64,000 bases of DNA from Certhia americana. Lineage: Eukaryota; Chordata; Aves; Passeriformes; Certhiidae. The notes under the pieces are model-generated. The model saw nothing but the letters and a program-made list of their open reading frames with translations, searched no databases and was not told the DNA's origin. Below, piece after piece: positions 34,601-47,022 of the stretch (positions within the stretch are counted from its first letter, which is position 1; each line of letters opens with the position of its first letter). The stretch spans positions 48,562,509 to 48,626,508 of the forward strand of contig CM031879.1 in the NCBI GenBank assembly GCA_018697195.1, given 5' to 3'. A program made the position numbers and the translations under genes.

Positions 34601-37600
34601 CCATTAAGTCAGAGCAACTGCCAGCAAAAACAATGCTGCTGTAGGCAATCCTCTGCTATTATAGTTTTGTTCCAACCCACAGAAGACTTAATGTCAGGCA
34701 CACAATTTCTCTACTTAACATGCAAACAGCTCTGCCTCAATTATAAACTAAGAAAGCAAAGAGTAACGAGTTATTTATACAAGAAATCAAAGAAAAAAAT
34801 TTATGTTAGAGGGCACTGAGTGCACTATTAAGTCAAACCAACAAAAATACATTAAATCATACACTGAGGATTAAGGTATTGGACATCTTTTAGTAGACGT
34901 GCACACTAATTCTGAGCCTCTAAAATGCACTCTAGTCATCAGTTAGTTTCAGCATGTTACCCAATAACCCAAAGCCACCACACAAAAAAAGTAGATGCAC
35001 TTTGGGGAATAACACAATCTTAGCTTTGACTTCCCCTCCCAGTAAACCTTGCATTAACTAGAAGAGTTCCTGTACCTCCCATGGGTCCACTTACAATCTC
35101 ACCCTATTACAGTCACACTAACACACCAACGACATCAATCTGGGCAAGACACAGGACTAGGGATGGGGTGGAAGCTCAGCTCAGAAATCACAGTACCTCT
35201 GACATGTGTCCTGTCTCCTTTCTTCTGGAAATTAGCAGAACCAAATGTGAAATTTGGGTATAAACTGATGAACCTCCCAGTACAAGTGAAATGTATTTTC
35301 ACAAAGCTAGTAGTAGCTGATATACATGCACTCCCTTAAACCTGCATGGAAATAGCCTGACACACAACTAACCTGTGAATTATTAAAAGAAAACAGTTGG
35401 CACATTATTTTTAAAGATTTTCCAAGACAATAATGGTTCAGGTTTTCAAGACAGTTTGTTGAAGTTGTAAATCCAAGTCTCACATTTGTAGTAGATACAT
35501 TTGCAGTGCCAAGTAATGTTGCAAAGAAACTTGAGCACCTGTGGCATCCAACTGCAAAGCAATTTTCAACTTGAAGATGAGCAAATGTAAGAGTTACCAC
35601 GGGCCACACAGCTTGAACAGTCTCCAACATTTTGAATAATACCTAAATAATGTGCTGGACAACAAAGATTATTTCAGCTTCCTAAGTGAGGGATTTTTAC
35701 AATCTCTTTCCTATGATTTTACCAGACAAGGTCAGTTTGGGTTTTTTTCATTATTATTATCATTACTTTTTCATTAGATTAATTTAAAAGATTATGGTCT
35801 AACTCTCACAAGCTACTTGTCTTCTTAAAATATTCTGAAACACATCAAAATCTACCCAGAGGAAATAATGAAAAAAATCTTATTCTTTATCTCTTGAGAT
35901 GAAACTATCATCTTTTTTCTTACAAGATTAACATGAAAGGAAAAAGAACCAAAAAAAACAACCAATCAACCAACAACCAACCCAGGACCATGGCACAAAT
36001 ATCTATGTAAAGGCAAATAATAGGACTTCAGTTTCTCCAGTCATTCTTTTGGGGCAGACAGAACCTGACTATTAAGTCTTCCTGTTTATACAGAAAAAGA
36101 CACAGGCTACTCAGCAGCACAAACACTTCTCCAGAGGTCGCAGACTCTTCTCCACAGATCTTCCAAAATCAGACCTTGGCTATATAAGTCAAGCTTCCAA
36201 GAGACAACACCAGATTCCAAAAAGAAGCATATCATTCACCAGCTTGGTGCCAGTTCCACTCACTCTGATGTTTCAGGTCAGTCAAGTTCAGATCCCCACT
36301 ACTACCAATTTTACTTCTCCTTTAGAGTTCTAGAAAATTTTGCCTGCCTACCTCCATAAAGACTGTGACACTATGAATAAGTGCAATAAATAAAGCGATC
36401 AAGAAGTGGAACACACCAATTTCAGCAGTTCCACCTGACATGCAGCATTACAGAACTGCTGCATGATTTCCTTGTAGTTATTTTAACAAGGTCAGATTAG
36501 CATAAAGTCTTGTGCTTATACAGTTTGGGAAATTGTGATTAACAACTTCAAAACCCTTCTGTGCCACTTACATTTGTGAATTACTTTTCCCGCATTATAT
36601 CTTTCTAGCTAATAAAAATATTTGTTTATCTCACTGATACCTTGTGAGAACACTACTGATGCAGACAGTGCAGCTATGAGTCGATGTTATCTGCACCATG
36701 ATTTGCCATTTTTGCTGGAATGCCATTGATAAGCGAACTTAGTCACACTGTGACCTAGTGACTAATTTCAAAAGCATTTTACATAGTCAGTAACTTGATT
36801 AGAGGGTTGTTACTTTGGAGCTTAAACTTTACCATACCTAGCCTTATGAACAGGAGATGTATGCAAGAGTCAAGAATGTGTAATTTAATCTTTCAATCCG
36901 CAATTCAACAGCCTCCATGTAAGTTACCTTTTATTTCCTTACAGCACACAAATTATAATTGGACCTTGGCCTGCAGACTACTACAGTAACTTTACAAGTT
37001 TGAAGCATAATTTTTTATGCATTGTTTGAGAGACTACTCAGTTTTGGAAGACCTGTCCAATTATCAAAAAGCTTAGGTTCTTAGTTCACTCTGATGGGAG
37101 TGTGGCTCAGGACATCATGGCAGAGGATACAGAAGAAGAATCTACAGAAGAAAGATTAAGAGCACAAACAGTGCTTCAAAAGAAAAAAAAGAAGGAAAAG
37201 AATTTGAAGGAAAAGAAAGTGGAATTAAAGAGTCACTGCATGCAGAGTTTGCTGACCAATTAAGTTTACTTCTGAAAAATCCCCCTTTATTACCAGAAGC
37301 GTGTTATTCTTTTAAAACTCATTTCACCCCGTGTTTAGGCAAATCAGGAGCAATCCTCATTAAACTCCCTGGGCCAGGCAGCACGCTCGGGGGCTACGAA
37401 ACCTGTTACTTTCCACACCTACCGAGGACAAGTTGGTAAAGATACTACTCAAAGCCGGCGAACTTTTACTACTCTGTTGGAGGTGATGCCTGAAAGCACA
37501 AGCTATCTGCAAGAGCTCTCGGTGCAAGCTTCGTCTTGCCCTGTCACTCCCTCCTCCCTCTCTCCCGGCCCGAAGCGAACGAGGAAGTGGAGCGGGGCGG

Positions 37601-38150
37601 GCGGGCGGAAGCCAAGCCCATGGCGATGTGTGCAGGAGAGTTGTCAGCCCGTGACTCACACTGCAGCCCTGACAGCTGCCCGCCAGCCCCTGCCCGCTGC
37701 CCGGGCACCGCAGGGAAGGAGGGACGAGAAGGAGCTGGCTCCGGTGCAAAGGAGCGCCAGTCACCCACCCCACCTGCGGGAGAGGCCGGGTGGCGGGGCG
37801 TGCGGCGAGCACAGCGGCAACTCCCCGGGCACACACGGCCCCGGAGCGCCCCAGCACGGCAGGTCCCACAGGGACGGAACAGCAGAGCGGCGGGACAGCG
37901 GAGCCTTCTCGCCCGGCCGGACAAAGAGGCGCCAAACCCGGCGAGGGAGGGAGGGAGGGAGGGAAGCGCGGCGCCAGGGGGGACAAACCGGAGCCACCCG
38001 CCCCCACCGCCCCGCCCGACCGGCTTCACCTAAGCCCGGCTACGGTGGAGGGAAGGAAACGCCGCGGCGGCGGCTGCGCTCCTCACGGCAAGAGTGCGGC
38101 GTTCTCCGGCTGCGGCTCCTCCCGCGGCACCGCGACCGCCGCTCACTCAC

Positions 38151-38210
38151 CGGCTCAGCTGAACCGCCCGACCGCCCGGGCGGGGCCGACCCGCCCCCCG
38201 GCGTGCCGTT
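38151..38210 (-). other. MYH9: candidate MYH9 non-coding exon 1 (3' boundary only)
   Basis: Reading the minus strand, GAGCCG is followed by a consensus donor GTGAGTGAG at 38149-38150, and this is the best donor inside the island. The upstream limit is arbitrary because no start site is visible. A weaker alternative donor (CTTAG then GTGAAG, near 38025) would give a longer exon. Known: MYH9 exon 1 is untranslated, and the ATG lies 21 bases into exon 2. Confidence 0.35.
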
Positions 38211-38400
38211 CGCCAATGGCGCCGCAGCTCCCGGAGATTGACTGTCAGAGTGGCCAATCAGAACGGCCGAGGTGTGCGGAGGCTGAGGAAGCCGTTGAGC
38301 CGTTAGCAATGCCCGTGCGCCCCGCCCGGGCCAACCCCGCCCAGCCCCGCCCAGCTCGGCCCGGCCCCGCCCAGCTCGGCCCGGCCCGGCCCCGCGGCCG
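38152..38400 (-). promoter_or_regulatory. MYH9: MYH9 core promoter: GC boxes and CCAAT boxes
   Basis: Four CCCCGCCC Sp1-type boxes lie at 38320-38327, 38335-38342, 38345-38352 and 38365-38372, inside a short internal repeat (CCCGCCCAGCTCGGCCCGG type). Two CCAAT boxes lie at 38213-38217 (GCCAATGG) and 38254-38258 (GGCCAATCAG, an excellent NF-Y site), 41 bp apart. I see no TATA box near the expected start. The order GC boxes, CCAAT boxes, candidate exon 1 donor fits minus-strand transcription. The exact start site cannot be fixed from sequence. Confidence 0.65.
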
Positions 38401-38782
38401 CTCGGGCGGGAGCAGCGGGGGCTCGGCGGCGCCGAGGGCTTCACCCCGCCGGCTGCGGGGTCGGGCAGAGCCCCCCCGCTCCGCCGCGCCGGGGTCGAGC
38501 CCGGCCGAGCCGCCCCACACAACGCCCCACGCCGCGCCAGCCCCACAATGCCCCGCGCCGGCCTTAGGTGCTGCCGAGGGCAGCGGGTGCGGCCGGGCCG
38601 GGAGCCGGGAATCGGGAATGGGGCTCAGCGGGGCGATGGGCTGCGGGCCCCGCCGCCGGACACCGTGCCAGAAGTCCTCCGAGATGGGGGATGTGGGGGG
38701 TGTCCCGCTGAAGAAGTTCCCGCTCAGCCCTGTTGTATTGCAAAATACCTGCGACAGGAAGATGCCAGTCAAAAATTTTGCT

Positions 38783-39222
38783 TCACGGAGTCAATTAGGT
38801 TGGAAAAGATCTCTGATATCATCGAGTGCGACCTGTGACCGAACACCACCGTGTCAACCAGACCGTGGCAGTAAGAGCCACGCCCAGTCTTTCTTTAAAC
38901 ACCTTCAGGGACGGTGACTCCACCTCCTCCCTTGGCAGCCCGTTCCAATGTCTAAAATCACTTTCTGTGAAGAAATTCCTGGTATTGTCCAACCTGGCTC
39001 AGCTTGAGGCCATGATCTCACCCTCTCACTAAGAGAGGAGACAGAACCCACCTGGCTACAGCCTCCTTTCAGGCCCTTGTAGAGAGAGAAGATCTCCCCC
39101 TGAGCCTCCTTTTCTCTAGGCTCAACAACTGCAGGTTCCTCGGCTTCTCATAACACTTTTCCTCCAGATCCTTCACCCGGATTTGTTTCCCTTTACTGGG
39201 CTCTAAGGGACAAAACTGAGGC
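38783..39222 (-). mobile_element. CR1 LINE fragment abutting the CpG island
   Basis: The plus strand reads GGTTGGAAAAGATCTCTGAT, GACGGTGACTCCACCTCCTC and CAGCTTGAGGCCATGATCTC, which are unmistakable CR1 3' sequences in antisense; the element itself runs on the minus strand. At about 440 bp it is 5'-truncated, with indels. It lies just upstream of the MYH9 island and in the same orientation as the gene, so it marks the outer edge of the promoter region. It has no intact reverse transcriptase frame. Confidence 0.93.
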
Positions 39223-40056
39223 AGGCAGAAGCACAAGTGTAAGCAGCCCCTATACTGCTGAGGTGTTTGAACAGCTAGTGCATGTGTTCATGGAGGCCTG
39301 AAATGTATTTAAAAAGGCATACTGAAACACTGAGGTGTGAAAAGACAAAGGCGGTGTAATTCTGCCTCCTTATACTCTATACCTTATACTATACTTATCT
39401 ATTCAGGATGAGCTGAAGGAGGAAGCAATAGCCAGGATGCAAGACCAAAGTCCGTCTGAAAGGAGTACAGCGTATCTAAATCCATGTGTCAGATCCAAAG
39501 AAGCAGATAAGGTTTTACTGCACACTTTATGAGCACATAGAAATAAAAGGATCCTTCCCTTTATGACTTCCTACTTTGTACAAGAGGGGGACATTTGCAG
39601 ATGTAGGTGCCAGTGACAGAAAATGCAAGGCAAGGTTTACTGGTAGCAGTATCAAAACTACAAGCAGAAGATGCAAATGAAGTTAAAGAGGCTTGAATAA
39701 AGAGGGAAATTAGTGGAGAAGTAAATAAAGTAAGCACGTCTTGTCTGAGTAAAATACTTAAGGCTTAGAAAAGTTCACTCCAGCAGTTTGGAAACAATCC
39801 TAGATATTTTTATCTCAAGACACACAAGACAGTGGGAGAAATCACTGAAAGGCTCTTCAGTGAATATCAGGGACACAAAGGTGTCACTGTCAGAGGCAGA
39901 GGTGAGAAATGTAAATACAGATGCAAAATATAAATGAGAATTTAATTTGGCAGTGAGAAGGGAATATACAGGGTAGGTCTTCGCTAGTACTTCAAGGCAG
40001 AAAATGAAAGGAAGATGGAATTGTGACTACCTACACGACCAGATAACTTTGGAATT
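39223..40056. other. intergenic, nothing recognised
   Basis: Unique-looking AT-rich DNA between two CR1 copies. No gene, RNA or repeat recognised. Confidence 0.6.
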
Positions 40057-40254
40057 ACTGTGAGGGTGATGAGGCACTGGCAGAGGTTGACTGGAGAAGT
40101 GGTGGATGCCCCATCCCTGGAACTGTTCAAGGACAGAGGAGATGGAGTTCTGAGTAGCCTGGTCTAGTGGAAGATGTCCCTGCCCATGGCAGGGGAGTTG
40201 AAACTGCCTGATCTTTAATGTCCCTTCCAACCCAAACCATTACATGATTCTATG
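40057..40254 (+). mobile_element. CR1 LINE 3' fragment with ATTCTATG end
   Basis: The plus strand carries GATGAGGCACTGGCAGAGGT, GGATGCCCCATCCCTGGAAC and TCCCTTCCAACCCAAACCAT, and ends TGATTCTATGG. This is the CR1 3' terminus including the diagnostic octamer. At about 200 bp it is a dead, 5'-truncated copy. It runs opposite to the CR1 at 38783-39222, giving an inverted CR1 pair about 0.8 kb apart upstream of MYH9. Confidence 0.93.
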
Positions 40255-43200
40255 GTCAAACAATCCAGTGGCTCATACTGAGCCATGAAAAAAGTGACCA
40301 ACATATGGAACACATATTTACTGGCTGAACAACAGGGTTTTAAGTTCTCCCACAAAAATGAAACAGAATGAAAGTAGTGGAGGTACCCAAATATATCAAA
40401 AGCTTCTAAGAACATGAGAAGCTTCATCATCAGCCAAGTGGCTGAAAAAGGAAAGGTAAGCAAAGGAAAGCAGTCAGTATCAAGTCTAAACAGAGCTTTT
40501 AAAGGAGGAAAAGTAGCAGATCTTAGCTAGGAAAGCAAGTACAAAAGACAAAATGAACTGACAGCATTATGTTGGAAATAAAAGATAATGACTGGAAGCA
40601 TGAAATACAGACATAAAAAGTTGTCACAAAGTCATTTTTGAAGAGTGTATAATTTCGGTAATTTAATTTTTTTTATTCTTCTCACACTCTCACACTCTTC
40701 CTGATGCTCAGATTTAAGGCTAAGGTCAGACTGGACTGCCTTCTTAAGGTTTGACACTTTCTTTCTTTTTTCTTTTTTTTTAATATAAATCTAAGAACTT
40801 CGTCCCACCCCTCTTTAATTGATATCAAAACTTCTTAATGGCTTCATCACTAAAGCATCAAAACTTTCAGAACAAGGATTATTGCAGGTTTAGACCATCC
40901 TTCCCCTTCACAAAAAGTGTATCCCGCATCGGTAGAAAATTCTGTGTGTTTCCTTCATGGTCAGATTTGTAGATGTGCCATACCTGAGGCAAGTCAGATT
41001 TTAAATGTCTGTAGCTTGATTACCTTGAAAACAAGTGCAATAGGTTTTTGTTGGCAGGAAGTTACACAGGAAAGGAGACACACCTCAGAGAAAAATAAGA
41101 ATGACTAAAAGAGCTATCAGATTGATTTTATACATCTGTTACTTTCTACAAACTCACAGGATGTTTATGCGGATCTTTCTGATCAACTTCATTCACATTT
41201 TCCATCACTGTTTGCAAGACAGCATCATTTGGAAGAACAAAACCTGTAACAGTTGCTGAATTCCGGAAGTCATCTCAACAGCAAATAGATTTACCAGTTT
41301 GATGGGAATAAATTAATGGCACTGTAGTATTTCCAGAGGGAAACAAAACTATGAGGCAGTGAACATCGAAAGATACTTCTTCAATTTGCCAGCTTTTACA
41401 CAAAAGACAAAGGGCCACCTTGTTGAACTACAGTGTATTCCCCTACACTGGTCTAATCCAAGATCAGTTTGGTCTTAGGTTCATTGCAAACAAGCTTTGC
41501 TAAAGTTTGTTGGCAAACAGCAAGGCCTGGGAGAAGCCTGCACTTCATCAACCAGCAATAAAAGTAGGGACATTTGATTTTTGTATCTGACAAATAGGTA
41601 AAAGTGGCCAAATTAATTTTGGTGAATAATTTTCAATGCATTGGGGGGCAGAAAAAAGCCTCTTCCAAAACTAGTTTCTTACTGGTAAGCTGGAGAGAGT
41701 GAAACAAGAAGAGTAACAGAGACAAAAAGATGTTTGCTTCATTGAAGGAGACACATTGCTAAACTCTAACCACAGTGACTTTAGACAGAAACCACACATG
41801 AACAGATATAGAGAATGTCACAATCTGGTATTGCTAAGAAGCCTGAGCTCTGCTTTTGCAAAACTTGAAACCTTAGTTGTTTCAATGCAGATTCATAATC
41901 AGAATTTCTTTGGAGAAGCAGCTCTGAAGTGGCTTTAACAGATGCAGCCATACAATAATGTGCAGCTATACAAAGTAGCGGCTATAAATGCAAATGAGAA
42001 CTGCAAGCATTTTCAGGTATGGTAGCACAAGGAAGTGGTTCTTTGGAGGTGGGTCTGTGGAAGAAAGTCACGTATTTCTGCGGACTTTGTGCCTCAGAGC
42101 AACCTGAAATTTGGCTGCAATTGAAACACCATGTATTAGCACATAGCTTCCTTTTCCCTTTATAGCAATTCTTTATTATTCTGCTCCCAAACCAAATGCC
42201 ACATCCAAACTGTGAGAGTGTGAAAGGTGGAAAGGCATCTTAAGAGATGTGGAAGGAGTGAAAGCAAGTGATGTTTCCCCTGAGGGGTGTGTGTGTCAGA
42301 GAACAAATAAAACGTGTCCTGGGTAACCTCTTAGAAGCAGACAGGAGCAGATGCTAGGAGGAGAGTAGTCCTTTTCTTACAGAATGATGTTACTCTGAGC
42401 AGAACTACCCAGCTTCAGGCATGGCTGTAGAGAAGAGAGAAGATAGAGAAGGTAAGGCTTAATTGTCTCACTTTCATTATCAAGGTGTAATTCCATCACC
42501 CCCTCTTCATCACCAAAACTGGTTTAAGGTGTTGTCTATTTTACCACTAGACATTTGGTTTTAGTGCTGTGACATAGCTTACCACTGCTCCAGTGATGGT
42601 TAAAAAGATGTTTAAAAAGTCATATTGTACACTGGATCACTGAAGAACAGCTAAAAAAAGAAGGTCAAGAAAAAAAGATCAGTTCACTGATCTAGTTTAT
42701 AGGCCCTCAGAGAGACACATGAGCACAACTGAGGGGATTAAACTGAGGCACTGTGATGGGAGACTTTTAAATTGACTTTGCTGATGGAGAAAATTTAAGA
42801 AGGAGATATATGTGCACCCCAAGACAGGGGAGGAAGGGAGGAGCCATACCTGGCATACTCTAGCATTTAAAACAGTTATTCTATTTTTCACTTCTCCCCA
42901 AACCTCCACCCACACAATTCCATGTGAACAACCTCCTGAACTCCTACTCTCTCATTGTAGTTCTTGTTTCCACTTTAGTAAAAGAGGAACATGTTTTTAC
43001 TTTCTCAATCTATTAATGACAAGATCTGCTGCTGCAAAACAAACCATTTACAGACAGCATCTCTGGTCATTTGGGATACCATTCAGAGGCACACTTCCCT
43101 ACCACTGTAGTGCAGTAAGTATATTTATCACATGCCAGAGTCCCTTCTTTCAATAAAAGGCAAATGACACTATCCTGTAGAAAGGATCCTATTGAGGAAG

Positions 43201-45884
43201 CAGGTCATCAAACAGCTGTGCTCTGACTAAAATCATAAAATATCCTCAGAAACTCACCTATATGAAAACTTCTGTCTGAGGCAAAGGAAACGTCTTCTTG
43301 GAACTTGTGAGTTCCTCCAGTCCCTGAGATGAGATTACAACTCTATTTGGCATGGTTACAGACACCACATTCTTGATCTGACATACTAAGAATAATGGTC
43401 CAGAGCTCTTTACATCCAAGAGGTACCTCTACCATTTAAATGGGACCACAGTGCTAAGCAACACACAGTTTTTAGTTCATTGTACCCTCTTCCAAACTGT
43501 GTTTCCTCCAGCCCTGTTGTCTTGCTGCTCACTATGTTCTATTCAGTTTTAAATTCAGAAAAGCTGGCATCCAACACCAGTATACAAAAGGGCCAACATG
43601 AATACAAGCTATCCAGCAAAAGAATTTTTGTCCCAAAATTCAGATTTGGAATCTGAGTTTCCTGCCTTGGGCCTACCCAGACTTGTCCAAAATGCCCCAA
43701 AAGATCCTGTTACCTGCCTTAAAAAAGGCACAGCAACAGTTGGGTTTTTTTGTTTTTGTGGGAATTTTTTGATGGGTTTTGTTTGTTTGTTTTTTCTGAA
43801 GAAAACAATAATTTTCACACCATCTGTTACACCTTAGCTCCTTCAGTAATAATTCAGCAAGTATAAAATTTTAGGCTTGTCTGCCTGGGCCTCAAAGCTC
43901 CCTGATTGAACAATTGCTAAGGAGCCTTTATTAACATCTCAAATACCTCCTTTTCCTTCTCTCTTTCTCAGAGGGGGTAAGAAATGCTTCAGATTCCTGA
44001 GTTCAGAAGGGCTTGGGGGCATTCCTCTTAGCAGAGGATAAGTTGAATAGAGAATAGCATCCTTCCCCTGCCCCTCTGTCACCCTGCACCTGTCATGCTT
44101 ATGACAAGCCAGACTTGGGTGAGTACTGATAAGGAAAATACACTTTAAAGAGACTGAAAAATCTATCTGAACACTGTTTAATTCACTCTAATAAGGCATG
44201 GCTGTGGAGAGCTTTCTACCACCTTTGCTTCTATTCTCCTTCTGTAGATCTCAGGCTGGGCCATGTTTTCACAGAACCAAGAATTCAGTAGCAGAGTGAC
44301 TGTGCTATAACAAAAACAGGACTTGGTTCAGAGAACACATAAGAGTGACAACATTTAACTACTTCACAAAATTTATTCATTGTTTTAATTGCTTTTCAGC
44401 ATCAATCACATTAACGGGCCGCTAAACTAAAGGTACTTAGCTGAATGTTCACTTCCCTCATCCTCTACCAGGATGAATTTAGTCCCGTTCTTTTTAACAC
44501 TCTCCTTACAAAAAAACCGAAGAAAGCCAGCTTCTGCCTTTCCTGAGATTACTGTGTGAGATTCTTCTCCACTAATGGTGCCTCTCAGTTTATCCCATGT
44601 CCGCTGTTTGTTTTTGGGCTCAGCCTGCTACAGTAATCAAGGCCAAATATTTGCTCAAATGAAGTGGCCCTGTGGTTCTCATATCAGGAAGTTGGCTGAA
44701 GACAAAGTGAAACTAGCTTGAAATTCTCTATTATGCCCAAGAGATGTTAAGAGCAAGGGATTTTTCCAGTGTTGTAGAGTCATCCAGATTCCCACTGTAG
44801 CTTTGTTGTGGGAACTGCAGGGGAACTAACTCGTTTATAGCCTGCCCCAGTTAAAGACACCACTTCCTTCTGCCAGAAACCAAAGCCGGTCCAGTCAAAA
44901 CCAAACTTTGGGATCATTCTGTCAGGCTACAACCAGAAAGAAGACCCAATGTGAAGTTACTCAAACATTCATTCTCCCTCTTCTGCAAGGCTGAAGCCCA
45001 CATTTTTCTGATAAGTGGAGGCTACATCCTTTGTGCTTGCAAGTCAGTGGCAGGTCTTATAAACACACCCACAGATTCTTAGCATAACATATTGCAAGCT
45101 CTGTGCATCTGGAGCCAGTGCATGCTTTGCTCAACAACCCCCCTTTCATTTCTGCCAAGATTCCCTCCCACATTTAGGACTTTTTTCCTGCTCCCTTGAG
45201 AGCCTCCTCAATTCTCCCAGCTTCTCCAGCTTCCTACTGTCAGCATGGCCTGTTCTGTATGGCTTTGCTGGTCTCTCTGCCTTTGGGAACATATGGACCA
45301 GCACGGGAATCTGGGCACAAAGATCTGTGCATTACCCTTATTCTCAGCCCCGTGTTTGGGTCGGGGGATGGACCAGAAGAGTGAACTGACAATGCTGACA
45401 CAGAAAGATGAAAGTTCACCAGGACTTCCTGAGGCATTAGTTTTGTAGGATGTGAGAAATTGCCAACACAGATACATGAGGTGCCGTCACTGTGGGAAGC
45501 CTGCTTTCAGATGAGGTGAAGATGAGCTCCATTTAACACAGTCATCATTCTCCCCCATTTATCAGATCATCGTTTCCTGGGGTTACTCTGGAACAAAGAA
45601 AGCAATTCACTGGGCATCCCGTGTGTTTTTATAACACACCGATTCTGGTGAGAAATCAATAACTCACTGAGGAGTAGCAGGCTTCTTATCTGCCCAGGCT
45701 AGCACCTGCTCTGCAATTTCTCAGCTACCAAGAGACTGAAAGCCTTAGAGGACTCAAACCTACAGGACAGAAGTGTGTAGGGACTTCTGAAGTTCCTTCA
45801 CATGAGGAAGCAACTTGTGTTAGGTCAAGATGTAAGGAGTCCTGCAAGCACTGCTGCCTTCTTGCACTAGCCACAGGGAAGAGG
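40255..45884. other. intergenic region upstream of MYH9
   Basis: About 5.6 kb with no recognisable gene. Open frames on both strands (up to 114 codons at 42812-43156) lack any known protein feature. Low-complexity T- or G-rich patches occur near 40765-40785 and 43740-43795. Confidence 0.6.
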
Positions 45885-45920
45885 AAAAAAAAAAAAAAAA
45901 AAAAAGAAAAAAAATGAAAA
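45885..45920. repeat. A-rich simple repeat
   Basis: Twenty-one A followed by GAAAAAAAATGAAAA. A low-complexity tract. Confidence 0.9.
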
Positions 45921-46605
45921 GGAGGTTAAAAGATTTTCTGTGGCAGAGAATATTATGAATATTTTTTTGAGTTATAAACCCAAGCATGACACAGACCTAA
46001 AGCACAAAATAAGGTAGCACTGCTCTCTTCTACCTAATGGGGCAAGTCAGTCAACCTGTGGTAAATCCTGTCCTCTCCCTCCTTGACTTTTCTGTTTGTA
46101 CATAAAGTTAAAGCATCCTTAAGCCTCTTACTGCTATACCACTCTCCTGATTACAGCTGCATCTAACACTGAACTTGAAATACACACCTCTACCTAAGTT
46201 TGTGGCTAATTGCGAGACACTGCAGAGACCTGTAATTCCTTGACTCTTTATAGAGGCATGTACATGTATAAAAGCCTTTTGAATTTTCATAAGCTGCCCC
46301 TTAGATGTGGGATAACAAAATAAAAAAAGATGAAAACAAGATGCTCACACGATGATTCAACTTTCCTGCAAAGTTTCTTCAACCAGCCATCATAACCCTG
46401 AAAATAATCACCCCAGCCCATTTTTCCTGTGGGCTAAAAACACATCAGCAATGAGGGTCATAATTTAAGGGTTTTTCGTTTCTGCTAGGAACTAATGAGA
46501 AAGAGCTTTGCATTTCATGGAGAAAAAGAATCATATGCAGAAAAAGAAAGAGGGTATGCTTGTCTTTGGTATTGTTAGGTTTTAGTTTTTGAATATTTTC
46601 TTTAA

Positions 46606-46679
46606 TTTTTTTTTTTTTTTTGGTTTTTTGGGGGGGTTTTTTTTGGGGGGGGGTTGTTTGGTTTTTTTTTTTTTTTTTT
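46606..46679. repeat. T/G homopolymer tract with G7 and G9 runs
   Basis: A T-rich tract of about 74 bp interrupted by GG, a run of seven G (46630-46636), a run of nine G (46645-46653) and GG. Two long G runs plus shorter GG pairs could support a G-quadruplex on the plus strand. The tract length is likely to be unreliable in an assembly. Confidence 0.9.
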
Positions 46680-46982
46680 AGAGGAATGCTAAATCAGGCT
46701 TAGCTTTGCTAGGGGACATACCAGCTGTCTCCAAGCTCTTTTTATGATGATCTCTCTTGTACCTTAATTGAGAAAGCAGGGTGTGGAAGCTTCAACAAAG
46801 GCTCCCCTTTGTAGTGTGTTAATTAGGCACAGGAGTTAACAAACCCCCTCAGTTATAAACAATTACCTTTCCCCAGGCTTACTTTCATTTTCCTGCTATT
46901 GCATTTTTACTAATTTTCTATTAGGTTTCCAGAGTGGACAAGACTATTTTCTAAAATTAGTCTTCTAATTAGCACGGAAAAG

Positions 46983-46985
46983 AAA

Positions 46986-47017
<32 letters not shown>

Positions 47018-47022
47018 AAAAA
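46983..47022. repeat. A-rich simple repeat
   Basis: Two long A runs separated by one G, then CCCCAACAAACCC. It lies about 300 bp from the T/G tract at 46606-46679 and is roughly its inverse complement (T with G against A with C). A T tract also follows at 47099-47114. Confidence 0.9.

Larger units (their letters stand above)
22589..38150 (-). other. MYH9: MYH9 intron 1
   Basis: A roughly 15.6-kb intron separates the non-coding first exon in the CpG island from the ATG exon; a long first intron is typical of MYH9. Contents seen: a T11/C7 tract ending in AG at 23243-23262 on the plus strand, an A-rich tract at 24540-24555, an AT-rich alternating stretch at 25188-25262, a CR1 fragment at 31417-31611 and a Lys/Glu-rich 48-codon frame at 37117-37263. 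The remaining stretches are AT-rich and hold no gene I can recognise. The upstream boundary depends on the tentative exon 1 donor. Confidence 0.75.
37550..38740. promoter_or_regulatory. MYH9: CpG island at the MYH9 5' end
   Basis: About 1.2 kb of strongly GC-rich DNA dense in CpG, flanked by AT-rich intron on the left and a CR1 copy on the right. Known: vertebrate housekeeping promoters sit in such islands. Its position upstream of the MYH9 ATG exon, in a stretch with no other candidate gene, makes it the MYH9 promoter region. Long open frames on both strands here (up to 375 codons) result from the scarcity of AT-rich stop codons and are not genes. A divergent plus-strand non-coding transcript is possible but nothing in the sequence demands one. 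Confidence 0.88.

Noticed and set aside
37360..38917. Long overlapping open frames on both strands in the CpG island (up to 375 codons at 37790-38917 plus, 215 codons at 37360-38007 minus)
   Set aside because: Composition is Arg/Pro/Ala/Gly-rich as expected from translating GC-rich DNA with few stop codons. Several frames on both strands are open at once, no domain is recognisable, and the region behaves as the MYH9 promoter island.
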